Below are positions 31,645-42,212 of a stretch of DNA of 49,702 bases, piece by piece. Origin of the DNA: Spirochaetales bacterium. Lineage in GTDB: Bacteria > Spirochaetota > Spirochaetia > Treponematales > UBA12059. The first letter of the stretch is position 1. Every line of letters starts with the position of its first letter. The notes under the pieces are model-generated. The model did no database searches. It saw only the letters and a program-made list of their open reading frames with translations, and was not told the DNA's origin. Made by a program: the position numbers and the translations under genes. Where the stretch lies: positions 1 through 49,702 of the forward strand of contig JAFGJV010000013.1 in assembly GCA_016928955.1 (NCBI GenBank), given 5' to 3'.

Positions 31645-34422
31645 ATGGCTTTCAACCCCCTAACCGCTCTCTTCGGTTCGAAGCGCGAGCGCGACGTCAA
31701 GAACCTTTTGCCCGTCTTGCACGCGGTCAACGCGCGCGAGGCCTGGGCCATGTCCCTCAAACCCGAGGAATTTCCGGCCAAGACGGCCGAGCTTAAGGCG
31801 CGGCTGGAAGGCGGCCAGAGCCTGGATGACGTGCTCCCCGAGGCCTTTGCCCTGGCCCGCGAGGCCGCCCGGCGCGTGCTCGGCGAGCGCCCCTTTGACA
31901 CGCAGATACTCGGCGGCCTGGTCCTCCATTCCGGCCGTATCGTGGAAATGAAAACCGGCGAGGGCAAGACCCTGTCGTCCGTGGCGGCCGTGTACCTGAA
32001 CTCGCTGCCGGGCAAGGGCGTCCACGTGGTCACCGTCAACGACTACCTGGCCGAACGCGACGCCGCCTGGATGGGCCGCGTGTACAGCTACCTAGGCCTG
32101 TCCGTGGGAGCCATCCTGTCCAACATGGAGAACGACGCTCGCCGCGCCGCGTACGCCTGCGACATCACCTACGGCACCAACAACGAGCTGGGCTTTGACT
32201 ACCTGCGCGACAACATGGCCATGGACCCGGCGCACCGGGTGCAGCGCGGTCACAATTACTGCGTCATAGACGAGATCGACTCCATCCTGATAGACGAGGC
32301 CCGCACGCCGCTCATCATATCCGGCGCCGCCGAGGACGACACGTACAAGATCGGCGAGGTGGCCAAGCTCGTGGCCCAGCTGGTCGAGGTCAAGAAGGAC
32401 CCGGACACGGGCGAGTATCCCAAGGAGGATGAGGGCCAGGTCCTTGAGGGCGACTACAAGATCGAGGAAAAAAACAAGAAGGTGTCGTTCACCACGGACG
32501 GCCTTGCCAAGATCGAGGACCTGCTCAAAAAGCGCAACCTGATCACCGGCTCCCTCTTCGACGAGCAGAATTTCGAGTTCACGCACTACTTCTCCCAGGC
32601 TGTGCGCGCCCGCGAGCTGTTCCACAAGGACGTGGAGTACGTGGTGCAGGAAGGCGCCATCCAGATCGTTGACGAGTTCACCGGGCGCATCCTCCACGGC
32701 CGCCGCTATTCCGACGGCCTCCACGAGGCCATAGAGGCCAAGGAGCGCATCAAGATAGCGCGCCGCAACCGCACCCTGGCCACCATCACCTTCCAGAATT
32801 TCTTCCGCATGTACGACAAGATAGCCGGCATGACGGGTACTGCCGAGACCGAGGCCACCGAATTCCAGAAAATCTACGACCTGGACGTGGTGGTCATACC
32901 GACCAACCGCCCCGTGGCTCGCGCCGACGAGGACGACCTGGTATTCCTCAACGAGAGCGAGAAATACGACGCCATCTGCGACGAGATTGAGGAAGCCCAC
33001 AAACGCGGCCAGCCCATGCTGGTTGGCACGGTCAGCATAGAGAAATCCGAGCGTCTGTCCGCGGCCCTCACGCGCCGGGGCATACGCCACGAGGTCCTCA
33101 ACGCCAAGAACCACGCCCGTGAGGCCATGATCATCGCCGAGGCCGGATCCAAGGGCGCGGTCACCATAGCCACCAACATGGCCGGCCGCGGCACAGACAT
33201 AAAGCTCGGCGGCAATCCAGAATTCCGCGCCCGCAAGCGCGCCGGAACCCAGGCCGCGGAGGATGTGTACGAGCGCGTGTTCGCCGAGGAATACCAGACC
33301 TGGCTCAAGGACTACGAGGAAGTCAAGGCAGCGGGCGGACTCTATGTGCTCGGCACGGAACGCCACGAGTCCCGCCGCATCGACAACCAGCTCCGCGGCC
33401 GCTCGGGCCGCCAGGGCGATCCCGGGCATTCGCGCTTTTTCATATCGCTGGACGACGAGCTCATGCGCCTCTTCGGCTCCAACCTCAAGGGGCTCATGAT
33501 GAAGGTGGGCATGAAGCCCGGCGAGCCGATCTACCATCCCCTCCTCAACCGCACCATAGAAGGCGCCCAGAAGCGCGTGGAGGAGCGCAACTTCGAGATA
33601 CGCAAGCATCTCCTTGAGTACGATGACGTCCTTAACCAGCAGAGAAAGTTCATATACGACCAGCGCGACTCCATTGTCCGGGACGCGGACCTTCCTGCCC
33701 GCGTGCAGTCCGCCGCGTCCGACATGCTGGACGGCGTGTTCTCTGCCTACGCCGACGCGCTCAAAGGCGACAGGCATGAAGCCTTCGCGTCGCTCCAGGA
33801 CGAGCTGTTCGACGCTTTTGGCTTCCAGCTAGCCAGCCGCTCTGACGATCCCGAAGCGACCCAGCCCGCAAAGCTCCGGGAACAGGCCCAGGCCATGCTG
33901 GACTCAGACCTCCAGAACAAGCTGGCCCTGGCCGGCTCCGACAACCTGAACCACTTCCTGCGCTGGAAGTACCTGTCCACTATCGACCAGAAGTGGCTGG
34001 ACCACCTGGAGAACATGGAGGCCCTGCGGGAAGCCGTATACCTGCGCCACTACGCTCAGAAAAACCCGCTCCTTGAGTACAAGCTGGAAGGCTTTGACAT
34101 ATTCGACCGCATGATAGACGACATACGCCGCTCGGTGGCCACTACCCTGTTCCGCGTGCGCATACAGCGCCAGGAGGAACGCAGCCTCAAGCCGGTGGTC
34201 ACGGGAGGCGTGACGCGGCACGACGAGGTGGGCCAGTTCGGAGGTCCGGGCGCCGGCGCCGACATGGCCAGGGCCGCCCGTGCCCAGGCAGCCGCCGGAG
34301 CCAGCGCCCAGGCGGCCAATCCTCGCGGCGCGCAGGTCGTACGGACCGTACCCAAGGTAGGCCGCAACGATCCCTGCCCCTGCGGCTCAGGCAAGAAGTA
34401 CAAGCACTGCCACGGGGCCTAG
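31645..34422 (+). CDS. secA: Protein translocase ATPase SecA
   Basis: A 925-residue motor that pushes preproteins through SecYEG. It has Walker A MKTGEGKT, the DEAD-type [19 protein letters not shown], the helicase motif [14 protein letters not shown] and [21 protein letters not shown]. The C-terminus is a full zinc-binding SEC-C domain ([19 protein letters not shown]), used for SecB or ribosome contact. Length is typical. Start ATG 31645 gives the normal N-terminus and is probably on a leaderless mRNA. rqcH follows 48 nt downstream. Confidence 0.98.
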   Translation: MAFNPLTALFGSKRERDVKNLLPVLHAVNAREAWAMSLKPEEFPAKTAELKARLEGGQSLDDVLPEAFALAREAARRVLGERPFDTQILGGLVLHSGRIVEMKTGEGKTLSSVAAVYLNSLPGKGVHVVTVNDYLAERDAAWMGRVYSYLGLSVGAILSNMENDARRAAYACDITYGTNNELGFDYLRDNMAMDPAHRVQRGHNYCVIDEIDSILIDEARTPLIISGAAEDDTYKIGEVAKLVAQLVEVKKDPDTGEYPKEDEGQVLEGDYKIEEKNKKVSFTTDGLAKIEDLLKKRNLITGSLFDEQNFEFTHYFSQAVRARELFHKDVEYVVQEGAIQIVDEFTGRILHGRRYSDGLHEAIEAKERIKIARRNRTLATITFQNFFRMYDKIAGMTGTAETEATEFQKIYDLDVVVIPTNRPVARADEDDLVFLNESEKYDAICDEIEEAHKRGQPMLVGTVSIEKSERLSAALTRRGIRHEVLNAKNHAREAMIIAEAGSKGAVTIATNMAGRGTDIKLGGNPEFRARKRAGTQAAEDVYERVFAEEYQTWLKDYEEVKAAGGLYVLGTERHESRRIDNQLRGRSGRQGDPGHSRFFISLDDELMRLFGSNLKGLMMKVGMKPGEPIYHPLLNRTIEGAQKRVEERNFEIRKHLLEYDDVLNQQRKFIYDQRDSIVRDADLPARVQSAASDMLDGVFSAYADALKGDRHEAFASLQDELFDAFGFQLASRSDDPEATQPAKLREQAQAMLDSDLQNKLALAGSDNLNHFLRWKYLSTIDQKWLDHLENMEALREAVYLRHYAQKNPLLEYKLEGFDIFDRMIDDIRRSVATTLFRVRIQRQEERSLKPVVTGGVTRHDEVGQFGGPGAGADMARAARAQAAAGASAQAANPRGAQVVRTVPKVGRNDPCPCGSGKKYKHCHGA

Positions 34423-34470
34423 CGTGATGCTGGAAAACCAGATGCTTTTCAACAGCCTGCCAGGGCGGCC

Positions 34471-35877
34471 ATGTCGCTGAACTGGAAGGAAATCGGCGCG
34501 GTCCTGGGCGAGCTCGATATCGTGGGCGCCCAGGTTCAGCGCGTCGTCCAGCCGTCCTACGACACCCTGGTGCTGTCCCTGTACAAGCCAGGCAGGTCCA
34601 CCGAACTCCTCTTCTGCGTGGCACACGGCGCCTGCCGCATCCACGAAACCGCCCTGCCTGTACCCAAGGCGGACAAGCCCCAGCGCTTCATGGAGCTCCT
34701 CCGCTCTCACGTCCGGGGCTCCCGCGTGGAAGCCATAGAGCAGCTCGGCTCCGAGCGCATCGTCAGACTGCGCATGGGCCATGGTGACGGTGAGCGCTGG
34801 CTGTACGCCCGCTTGTGGTCCGGTGCCGCCAACCTGATCCTGACCCTCCCTGACGGAAATATCGTCGACGCCTTGTCGCGCAAGCCAAAGCGTGGGGAAG
34901 TTGCTGGCGGCACCTACACACCGGAGGCGGGACCGCCACCGGACAAAGAATTCGCCATCAGGGATTTCCCGGGTACCGGGTCGCTCAACCGGCGGGTGGA
35001 CGCATGGTACGCAGAGCACGCGTCCGAACTGTCCCTTGACGCCCTGGTGGAGAAAGCCCGCGCCTTTTTTTCCCGCAAGCGGGCCGCGCTGGATACCAGG
35101 ATCGCCGCCCTGGAGCGCCAGGCCACGGAGTACGCGGACTGGGAACGCTACCGGCAGCTGGGCGACATACTCATGGCCAACCAATCCGTGCCGCTTAGCG
35201 ATGGAGGCATCAAGGCCGACGACTTCTACCGCGGCGGCTCGGTGCTGATACGCATCGACCCCAGGCTGTCCGTGCTGGACAACGCCACCGCGTATTACGA
35301 AAAGGCCAAAAAGTCAAAATCCGGCCGGGCGGAGACGGAATCCGAGCTTTCCGCGGCGCGCGCAGCCCTTGAAGCCCTGGCCACTGACGAACAGCGCGTG
35401 TTGGCCGAGGGCAACCCCTACTCGATCCGCGCCTACCTGAGCAAACAGCGCCCTGCCGCGGCCGCCGGCGACGAGCGTCGCTACCCTGGCTTGTCGTTGG
35501 ATGTGGACGGCTGGCGCATCCTGATAGGACGCTCTGCGGCGGAAAACGACGCGCTCCTGCGCCGCCACGTACGCGGCAACGACCTGTGGCTCCACGCCAG
35601 GGACTACTCGGGTTCGTATGTTTTCGTAAAGACGCGCCCCGGCAAGAGCATACCCTTGCCCATCCTGCTGGACGCGGGCATGCTTGCCGTCTACTACTCA
35701 AAAGCCAGAAACCAGAGCGCGGCCGACCTGTACTACACCCAAGCCAAGAACCTCAAGCGCGTCAAAGGCGGCCCCAAAGGCCTTGTGTTGCCCCAGAACG
35801 AAAAAAACCTGAGGGTAGCGGTCGACGACAAAAGGCTCCGGGAACTCAGGCGTCTCATAGGCAAGGACGGCGACTAG
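34471..35877 (+). CDS. rqcH: NFACT-family ribosome quality control protein RqcH
   Basis: A 468-residue NFACT protein related to Rqc2/RqcH, which binds stalled 50S-peptidyl-tRNA and adds C-terminal Ala tails. The N-terminal NFACT-N domain carries VVQPSYDTLVLSLY and GERWLYARLWSGAANLIL. Helix-hairpin-helix and coiled-coil parts follow, then the NFACT-R domain with DLWLHARDYSGSYVFVKT and YYSKARNQSAADLYYTQAK. It is shorter than Firmicute RqcH (about 570), missing some of the middle. It lies behind secA on the same strand. Confidence 0.9.
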   Translation: MSLNWKEIGAVLGELDIVGAQVQRVVQPSYDTLVLSLYKPGRSTELLFCVAHGACRIHETALPVPKADKPQRFMELLRSHVRGSRVEAIEQLGSERIVRLRMGHGDGERWLYARLWSGAANLILTLPDGNIVDALSRKPKRGEVAGGTYTPEAGPPPDKEFAIRDFPGTGSLNRRVDAWYAEHASELSLDALVEKARAFFSRKRAALDTRIAALERQATEYADWERYRQLGDILMANQSVPLSDGGIKADDFYRGGSVLIRIDPRLSVLDNATAYYEKAKKSKSGRAETESELSAARAALEALATDEQRVLAEGNPYSIRAYLSKQRPAAAAGDERRYPGLSLDVDGWRILIGRSAAENDALLRRHVRGNDLWLHARDYSGSYVFVKTRPGKSIPLPILLDAGMLAVYYSKARNQSAADLYYTQAKNLKRVKGGPKGLVLPQNEKNLRVAVDDKRLRELRRLIGKDGD

Positions 35878-35909
35878 GCTCTTGCCGTGGCAGGACGCCC
35901 CACTGCGCC

Positions 35910-36719
35910 CTACTGGTCGTCGTGGCTGCCCGCTTCCGCTGCCGTATCCCGTTCCGGGCGCAGGTCAAAGCCGCGTTCCCGCAGGGCACCCAGCATGTCG
36001 GCGGCGTCTGGCATCCACTGGCCCCATTTGCGCGATATATGTTCTGTCCAGGAATAGCTGTCGTAGTCGTAGCTATCCGGACGGCCGTCCTCCAAAGCTA
36101 TTTTGGCTTTTGCATGCTTGTAGTAGTCCTGAGCCAGGTAGCCTTCGTCCATTACGTCCACGGCCAAACGCACCTGTTCATCGCTCAGACTGGGGTACTC
36201 GCCCTCAAAGAGCATAAAGTCCAGGGGATAGCGAGGCCGTGGCGGGAAATCCTCGTCGGGATAGCCCATGACCAGCTCCACCATGGGCAGTACGCGGGGA
36301 GGAAGTTTGTACTGCTTGGCAAGGGCCCGGATCCGCCCCGCGCTTAAGCTGCCCTCCCCAAGGAAGCAGGAACCCATACCGATGCTTTCAGCGGCAATGA
36401 CCATGTTCTGGGCCATGTAAGCCGCGTCCTGCATGCCCAGAAGAAGCAATGACAGATCATTAGTGACGAGCTTCCAGTCGCGTAGCTCCATGAAGCGCTC
36501 CAGCTTGTGGGCGTCCACGCAAATGACGAACCACAAGGGCGCACCAAAAGGCGCCTTGCCGCCGCGCTGTAGCAACACACTGTACAGCTGGCTTGCGAAG
36601 GGCGCCTGCTGGCCAGCGCGTACAACGGTACGGACCGCCTCATCGTCCGGCACGCGCCCTGTGTACTTTCGGACCGATTTTCTCGCCAGCATCGTCTGTA
36701 TAGTTTTGTTGTCAATCAT
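35910..36719 (-). CDS. Nitroreductase-family protein
   Basis: A 269-residue FMN-dependent nitroreductase-like protein. The N-terminus MLARKSVRKYTGRVPDDEAV and QQAPFASQLYSVLL contact FMN in this family, and GIGMGSC-like sequence (SIGMGSCFLGEGSL) follows. The C-terminal ~100 residues are acidic and Tyr-rich, an extension seen in some anaerobe members. The substrate is unknown. GGGAGG precedes ATG 36719. It is not SagB-like and has no link to the peptide operon. Confidence 0.9.
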   Translation of the reverse strand: MIDNKTIQTMLARKSVRKYTGRVPDDEAVRTVVRAGQQAPFASQLYSVLLQRGGKAPFGAPLWFVICVDAHKLERFMELRDWKLVTNDLSLLLLGMQDAAYMAQNMVIAAESIGMGSCFLGEGSLSAGRIRALAKQYKLPPRVLPMVELVMGYPDEDFPPRPRYPLDFMLFEGEYPSLSDEQVRLAVDVMDEGYLAQDYYKHAKAKIALEDGRPDSYDYDSYSWTEHISRKWGQWMPDAADMLGALRERGFDLRPERDTAAEAGSHDDQ

Positions 36720-36733
36720 GGGGCCTCCCTCTT

Positions 36734-37027
36734 GTGTATCGAAGCTTTGATGCGGCAGGACACACGGCTGGCGCGCTATGCACGTGCTTCCGTACCTGGG
36801 GTGAATGACCGCAGGTTTCACGGATTCAAATAATGGGGGTCTCTAAAACTTCTGTTTTTAGAGGGCTACCTTAGAAACCCTGCGTTTTCTGCCGAACACG
36901 CAGGTAACCATGGGATTATCAGAGGTTCCCTTATCTCTAAAACAGCCAATTTACCGTCCCTGTAACCGTACATCAAAGCTTCGACACACCAGGAATGGCC
37001 ATACCGCACATCAAAGCTTCGTGACAC
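36734..37027. repeat. Composite intergenic repeat: three family A copies around family B hairpins
   Basis: This 336-bp gap between the nitroreductase start and the M48 stop has no gene. It contains a forward family A copy (36734-36752) and two reversed copies (36971-36987 and 37009-37027). Between them lie family B hairpins: CTCTAAAAC...GTTTTTAGAG at 36841-36863 and AACCATGGGATTATCAGAGG ending near 36926. The outer A copies face each other like terminal inverted repeats; the last one ends next to TA. Confidence 0.65.
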
Positions 37028-37056
37028 TAAGCACGACCGAGCGCAAACACCTTGTA

Positions 37057-38061
37057 TCAGCTTCCGCTCCCAAAAATGTCCTTGAGCCTGTCGCCGATAT
37101 CGCCCACGGCCTTTTCTATGCCCTTGCCTATCCCGTTGGCCAGCTTGGCCAGTGGGTCGTCGGATTCGTCCAGGCTGCGTTTGTAGTAGTCAAAGCCATC
37201 TTTGATGTCGGCCTCAGGCGTGTCCCCGGAAAGGCCCCGCTTGATATAGTTTCCTTCCAGGATGGCGGCAAAAGCGCCTGAAGCAGTCCACGCCTTCAGT
37301 TCCTGTATTCGTTCCACGGGGAAGGGATGCGACAACCATACCTGGTTGAGGAGCTTGTGGACGCTGTCCAGGACAGTCTTCTGGTTGGCGTACTCCTCCG
37401 CCTGGGCAAAAAAGTCGCTGAGGTTGACCTGGGACAGGTCCTCGCCGCCGGCCATGCGCATGAGGGCGTTGAGGCTCGGCCCGTCTTCCTGTATGGCCAG
37501 CACCTCGACGCGGTCTGCGCTCAGCTCGCTCTTGCGATTCCACTCCGCCAGAGCTGCCATGATGGGCATGGTTATGAGCGACGCCATGGGCAAAAAACGT
37601 AGGGACAGGTTGGTGATCAGCCAGATCAAGGTTTTGTACAGGGCGTGCCCGCTCATGATGTGGCCGAATTCGTGGGCCAGCACAGCTTTTACCTCGATCT
37701 CCTCAAACGTTTTCAGGAGTGAGCTATTGAGCACAATGAAAGGTTCTTTTACTCCTAGGACGCCGGCGTTGAAAAACGGGCTTTGGGTGACGAACACCGT
37801 GGGCTTGTACGGCCAGTCAAAGGTTTCACGCACCTCTTCCATGAGGGCGTTGACGCGGGGAAATTGCCTCTCGGTGACCTTGACTGACGAGGCCAGCTGC
37901 ATGAGCTTGAGCGACCGTTCTGTTGTAACGGATACCAGGTTGGCCACCAGGTCGTCCAAGCCTTTGAGGGTACGCAGGGCTGACAGGGTGGCCTTGTCGG
38001 CGGGGTGTTCCCATGAACGAGGGTCTATGTCGTACAAAACCCGGATGTGCTTTACAAGCAT
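37057..38061 (-). CDS. M48-family membrane zinc metalloprotease
   Basis: A 334-residue protein of the M48 peptidase family (HtpX/Ste24 related). The zinc site is LAHEFGHIMSGH, with the third ligand probably the Glu of KSELSADRVEVL. Hydrophobic segments lie around LIWLITNLSLRFLPMASLI. The N-terminal ~75 residues differ from HtpX, and a Ser/Asp-rich tail closes the protein. It probably acts in envelope protein quality control. AAGGAG lies before the ATG. It is downstream of clpC on the same strand but separated by 70 bp. Confidence 0.88.
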   Translation of the reverse strand: MLVKHIRVLYDIDPRSWEHPADKATLSALRTLKGLDDLVANLVSVTTERSLKLMQLASSVKVTERQFPRVNALMEEVRETFDWPYKPTVFVTQSPFFNAGVLGVKEPFIVLNSSLLKTFEEIEVKAVLAHEFGHIMSGHALYKTLIWLITNLSLRFLPMASLITMPIMAALAEWNRKSELSADRVEVLAIQEDGPSLNALMRMAGGEDLSQVNLSDFFAQAEEYANQKTVLDSVHKLLNQVWLSHPFPVERIQELKAWTASGAFAAILEGNYIKRGLSGDTPEADIKDGFDYYKRSLDESDDPLAKLANGIGKGIEKAVGDIGDRLKDIFGSGS

Positions 38062-38131
38062 GCGTTGCTCCTTGCCGCGATTATTCTTTCATACCTCATG
38101 CCATTATCTACAAGTCTCTGAGACCTGGAAA

Positions 38132-40648
38132 TCAGGATCTCGCCTGATGCGCCGCCCGCTCGGCCCTCGGTCCGGGCTCTGGCTCGGGCTTTGCCTTGCT
38201 CACCCTCAGGACCAGGGTGCCGTCCTTGGCCCGCACGCGCACTGTTGCTCCGGGAGGGCAGTCACCGCTGACCATGATAGACGACAGGGGGTCTTCTATC
38301 TCCTTGAGGATCAGCCTCCTCATGGGCCTGGCCCCGTAGGCGCTGTCATACCCGCGCTCTGCCAGGAGGTCCACCGCGTGCTTGTCCAGCTCCAGGGCCA
38401 CGCCTCGTTCTGCAAGGCGACGCCTCAGTCCCGTCAGCTCCAGCTCGAGCACGGCGCGAATCTGGACCTTGTCCAGGGGCCTGAACACCACAACTTCGTC
38501 CACGCGGTTGAGGAATTCAGGGTTGAACAGCCTCCGGAGCTCGTTCAGTGCGGACTGGCGCACGGATTCGTAGTCAAAGCGCACGTCCTCCGCACCGAAC
38601 CCGAGCCGGGTGCCCCTGGTAATGTCCCGCGTGCCCGCGTTACTGGTCATGATCACCACGCTGTTCCGGAAGGACACCGCGTGGCCGAGGTTGTCCCTGA
38701 GCTCGCCCTCTTCCAGGAGCTGGAGGAGCAGGTTGAACACGTCCGGATGGGCTTTTTCTATTTCGTCGAACAGGACGACGCTATACGGCCGCCGCCTGAC
38801 CTTTTCCGTCAGCATGCCGCCTTCGTCATACCCCACGTAGCCTGGAGGAGCTCCCACCAGACGGGCAACATTGTGCTTCTCCATGAAATCCGACATGTCG
38901 ATGCGTATCAGCGAGTCCTCCGAGCCAAAGAGGGCCGCGGCCAGGCTTTTGGCCAGCAAGGTCTTGCCGACGCCCGTGGGACCAAGGAAAATGAACGAAC
39001 CCAGCGGGCGTCTTGGATCGGCTATGCCGGCCCTGGCCCTGCGCACGGCGCTGGCAAGGGCTGACACGGCGTCGTCCTGGCCCACGACCCTGCGGTGGAG
39101 CTCGTCCTCAAGGCCCGTAAGCCGGCCCGACTCTCCCTCGGCTATGCGGTCCACGGGTATGCCCGTCATCTCCGCGACCACGGTCTTCACGTCGTCCACG
39201 GTCACGGGAAGAAAGGCACCGCCCTCGTAGCCACGCCGCCGTATGTCCTCGAGCTCCGCCTTGAGCTCTCGCACCCGGTCCCGGACAACGGCCGCCTTCT
39301 CGTAGTTCTGGGTGGACACCAGGGCCAGCTTTTCTTCCGTCAGCCGGCGGATTTCGTCCTCAACCTGCCCGAGCTCGGGGCGTTCAACGGGACTCTCTAC
39401 CTTCTTGCGCGCCCCCGCCTCGTCCAGAACGTCTATGGCCTTATCCGGCAGGAAGCGCTCGGTGATATAGCGTCGCGCAAAGAAAGCCGCCGCTTCCACC
39501 GCGTCCGGTGCATAGCGCACGCCGTGGAAACGCTCGTAGCGTTCGCGCACGCCGTTGAGTATGTCCACCGTGTCGTCAAGCCCCGGCTCGTCCACCAGCA
39601 CGATCTGGAAACGACGCTCCAGGGCGGCGTCCTTTTCGAAATGCTTGCGGTACTCGTCCAGGGTGGTGGCGCCTATGCACTGGATCTCTCCGCGCGACAG
39701 GGCCGGCTTGAGCATGTTGGATGCGTCTATGGTGCCCTCGGCCGAGCCAGCGCCGATGATGGTATGCAGTTCGTCGATGAAGAGGATCACGTTTCCCGCT
39801 CCCGTGATCTCTTTCATGATTTTCTTGAGCCGTTCCTCGAACTCGCCGCGGTATTTGGTTCCAGCCACCACCGAGGCCAGGTCCAGTACCAGAAGGCGCT
39901 TGCCACGCAGCCCATCCGGAACGTCACCCTTGGCTATGCGTATGGCTAACCCTTCCACGATGGCCGTCTTGCCCACGCCGGGGTCGCCCACCAGCACGGG
40001 ATTGTTTTTGGTGCGCCGGGACAGGATTCTCAGAACCCGGGCCGTCTCGCGCTCCCGGCCTATTACCGGATCTATGCGGTCATCCCTGGCAAGGGCTGTC
40101 AGGTCACGAGAATATTCCTCAAGAAGGGGCGTAGCCCCGGCCTGCTGGCTTGGCCGCTTGGGCTGGGCCAAAGGCGGCACCGTGTCAGACGCTTCCTTGC
40201 GCTCTCCCTGACCGGCGGCAAGAAGGCGTACAGCGCCTCGCAGCTGTTCGTGGTAAACGCCGTAGCGGGACAGGAACTGCTCGAGCACAGACGACGCTTC
40301 TCGCGCGGCCGCCACCAGCAGGTGTTCGGTTCCGATATACTCGCCGTCCAGGTAACGGGCTTCCTCCGCCGCCGTCTCGAGCATGGATTTGAGGCGCCTT
40401 GACAGCGGCGCGTCGCCAAGCAAAAACCCTCCCCGACGGCCTATGGCAGCCCGCTCCAGTTCCAGTTTCAGCTCGTTGATATCTATCTTGATGCTCTCGA
40501 GCACCTTGAACCCCGTGCCCTCTGCTCCGCGCACCATGGCCAGGAGCACGTGCTCGGGCGTCAGCTCAGGGGCATGGAAGCGCCGCGCTTCTTCCTGGGC
40601 TCCGAGCGTCAGAAGACGCTGAGCCCGTTTGGTCAGTCCCTTAAACAT
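38132..40648 (-). CDS. clpC: ClpC, AAA+ unfoldase of the Clp protease
   Basis: An 838-residue two-ring unfoldase that feeds substrates to ClpP. The N-terminal Clp repeats (about 1-145) are followed by AAA1 with [15 protein letters not shown] and [18 protein letters not shown]-like linker ([19 protein letters not shown]) and AAA2 with [15 protein letters not shown] and [13 protein letters not shown] come next. An LGF sequence ([12 protein letters not shown]) provides the ClpP-docking loop. ATG 40648 is preferred, with AAGGGG upstream; a TTG directly before it is also in frame. It overlaps the McsB gene by 8 nt. Confidence 0.95.
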   Translation of the reverse strand: MFKGLTKRAQRLLTLGAQEEARRFHAPELTPEHVLLAMVRGAEGTGFKVLESIKIDINELKLELERAAIGRRGGFLLGDAPLSRRLKSMLETAAEEARYLDGEYIGTEHLLVAAAREASSVLEQFLSRYGVYHEQLRGAVRLLAAGQGERKEASDTVPPLAQPKRPSQQAGATPLLEEYSRDLTALARDDRIDPVIGRERETARVLRILSRRTKNNPVLVGDPGVGKTAIVEGLAIRIAKGDVPDGLRGKRLLVLDLASVVAGTKYRGEFEERLKKIMKEITGAGNVILFIDELHTIIGAGSAEGTIDASNMLKPALSRGEIQCIGATTLDEYRKHFEKDAALERRFQIVLVDEPGLDDTVDILNGVRERYERFHGVRYAPDAVEAAAFFARRYITERFLPDKAIDVLDEAGARKKVESPVERPELGQVEDEIRRLTEEKLALVSTQNYEKAAVVRDRVRELKAELEDIRRRGYEGGAFLPVTVDDVKTVVAEMTGIPVDRIAEGESGRLTGLEDELHRRVVGQDDAVSALASAVRRARAGIADPRRPLGSFIFLGPTGVGKTLLAKSLAAALFGSEDSLIRIDMSDFMEKHNVARLVGAPPGYVGYDEGGMLTEKVRRRPYSVVLFDEIEKAHPDVFNLLLQLLEEGELRDNLGHAVSFRNSVVIMTSNAGTRDITRGTRLGFGAEDVRFDYESVRQSALNELRRLFNPEFLNRVDEVVVFRPLDKVQIRAVLELELTGLRRRLAERGVALELDKHAVDLLAERGYDSAYGARPMRRLILKEIEDPLSSIMVSGDCPPGATVRVRAKDGTLVLRVSKAKPEPEPGPRAERAAHQARS

Positions 40649-41678
40649 CAAGATACCCCTTGGTTATGCGCATGCGGCCGGCAAGCGTCCGCAGAAGCCT
40701 GGCCCGCGCAGCCGAGTCGCTGATGTCCGGCCCGCCTCGCTCTATGCGTATAGCGACCCACAATTCGGTCACGTCCCTCAGGGAAGCTCCCTCCAGGACG
40801 CCGGCGCACAGGCCCAGGCGCAGATTTGATACCAGATCGGCAGCCTCGTCCCTGGATACCAAGCGGGCGCCCGCGGCGACTCCGGCAGCCCTGCCCACGG
40901 CGTCTACAAGCTCCCGCGCGGCCCGGGTCGCCAAATCAGCCCTGGCCCGACGCTCGTACTCGGCCAGCGCTTTGGCCGCCTTAGATAAGCGCTCCAAGGC
41001 CAGGGCCTCTGGTTCCCTGTACACTGCCGGCAGGGCCAGCCCGTACAAAGCGCCCGCGCTCGGTCCAGTTGACGCGTAGGCGCCGGTTACCACAAAACCC
41101 GACTCCATGGCCCTGCGGAAAGCAGCTTCAGCGTATCCCGCCATCGTCAGGGCGGGAAGGTGCAGACTTACCTGGGCCGACAAGCCGGTGCCGCAACGCT
41201 CGGCGTCCGTGCAGAGGTAACCGGCGTCTGGATCGAAGGCCCACGTCGCGCGAGCGCCCAACAGGTCGTCCGTGCGTGACGCCAGAGTCCAGGCGTCCTG
41301 CAAACTGAGCCCCGGCAAAGCGGATCGTATCGAACAGTGCTCGCGCTCGTTAAGAGCCAGCCATACGGCTTCAGACGGTGAAATGGCCAGAACACGATCA
41401 TCGTCGATCAGGAAGGACCGCGCGTACATGTCCCGCTCGGCCAAGGCAGCCCGTCCATCCTGGCCGAGCTCGCCCGCCCTGTAGGCGCGCATGCCTATGA
41501 ACTCAGCGGCCGACCTGAGCTTGTCCAGACTGTCGGGGGCTTGGTCGTGGCTCATCATCCAGGGGAAGGGGCGGTCCGACAGATTCCTGTCCAGGGTGAC
41601 GCCAGAGCGCACAACCACGTCAAAGTCATCGTATGCCAGATCGGCCATCGGCGCGGTGGCGGGACTTGGCGGTATCAC
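40641..41678 (-). CDS. mcsB: McsB-like protein arginine kinase homologue, active site altered
   Basis: A 345-residue protein of the McsB (guanido phosphotransferase) family, which phosphorylates arginines to mark proteins for ClpCP. Retained blocks are NEREHCSIRSALPGLSL, CGTGLSAQVSLHLPAL and LVSNLRLGLCAGVLEG. Several expected residues are missing by eye alignment. The SRIRLARN nucleotide-binding run reads SGVTLDRN. The CPTN loop cysteine position is Asp (CTDAERCGTG). The GTYGEGSEA loop reads GAYASTGPSAG. Kinase activity is therefore doubtful and an adaptor role is possible. Its start overlaps the mcsA stop (ATGA). Confidence 0.85.
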   Translation of the reverse strand: MIPPSPATAPMADLAYDDFDVVVRSGVTLDRNLSDRPFPWMMSHDQAPDSLDKLRSAAEFIGMRAYRAGELGQDGRAALAERDMYARSFLIDDDRVLAISPSEAVWLALNEREHCSIRSALPGLSLQDAWTLASRTDDLLGARATWAFDPDAGYLCTDAERCGTGLSAQVSLHLPALTMAGYAEAAFRRAMESGFVVTGAYASTGPSAGALYGLALPAVYREPEALALERLSKAAKALAEYERRARADLATRAARELVDAVGRAAGVAAGARLVSRDEAADLVSNLRLGLCAGVLEGASLRDVTELWVAIRIERGGPDISDSAARARLLRTLAGRMRITKGYLDV

Positions 41679-42142
41679 GGTCTGGCCTCCAGCCGCTTGA
41701 GACGGTCCCTGAGGGCGGCCGCCCGCTCAAAGTCCTCGTCACGCACGGCAACGTCCAAGGCCGCTCGAATGGCCTCGGGAGACGGTTCGACCGATGCCCC
41801 AAGGGGCACTTTCCCGGAATATCCCTGACTCCGTCCGGCACGTCGCCACGCGTGGGCCAGTTCACGGCGGAACACAACGGCACAGCGCGCGCAGCCTAGC
41901 CTGCCGTTTTCCCTGAAACCGCTCAGAGTGAGCCCGCATACCGGGCAGACGCGCTCCGTCTCGCCTGCGCCCGACCGCTCGGTATCGGCGAATAGAAGAT
42001 CAAAGCGGGCGCCAAGACCCTGTACGCCGTCAGCGTAGCCGAGCCGGGCGGCGCAAGCGCGGCACAGCACCCGCTGATCAGGCTGGCCCTCCTGCTGTAT
42101 ATAGAAAAGACTGTCCTCTTGTCCGCATTCGTCGCACTTCAT
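41675..42142 (-). CDS. mcsA: McsA-like zinc protein with UVR motif
   Basis: A 155-residue protein resembling McsA, activator of McsB and modulator of CtsR/ClpC in Firmicutes. Four CxxC pairs (CDEC, CRAC, CPVC, CARC) indicate two zinc sites. The C-terminus is a UvrB/UvrC-type helix pair (AVRDEDFERAAALRDRLKRLE). No ctsR precedes it, unlike the Gram-positive operon. Two ATGs lie at 42145 and 42142; the second places the -10 box 7 nt upstream, as for other leaderless genes here. It heads mcsA-mcsB-clpC. Confidence 0.88.
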   Translation of the reverse strand: MKCDECGQEDSLFYIQQEGQPDQRVLCRACAARLGYADGVQGLGARFDLLFADTERSGAGETERVCPVCGLTLSGFRENGRLGCARCAVVFRRELAHAWRRAGRSQGYSGKVPLGASVEPSPEAIRAALDVAVRDEDFERAAALRDRLKRLEARP

Positions 42143-42149
42143 CATTACC

Positions 42150-42178
42150 ACTATAGGCAAAATCAGCCCAAAGGGAAA
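42150..42178 (-). promoter_or_regulatory. mcsA-mcsB-clpC promoter, leaderless arrangement
   Basis: On the minus strand TATAGT (42150-42155) is a good -10 box 7 nt before ATG 42142. The -35 box (TTTCCC, 42173-42178, 17-nt spacer) is weak, so an activator or alternative sigma factor may be needed. Confidence 0.45.
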
Positions 42179-42212
42179 GCCTTTCAGCCTGTCATTGTGC
42201 TGTACCACCGTA

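Noticed and set aside
32092..33777. 561-codon minus-strand open frame inside secA
   Set aside because: Antisense to an intact secA. Its composition is Val/Leu/Gly rich as expected from third-position GC bias; there is no ribosome site.
35910..36719. Second SagB-type enzyme
   Set aside because: It is a nitroreductase but lacks the SagB N-terminal domain and the SRRSVRxxSG and APSGGGLYP blocks, and is 20 kb from the peptide operon.
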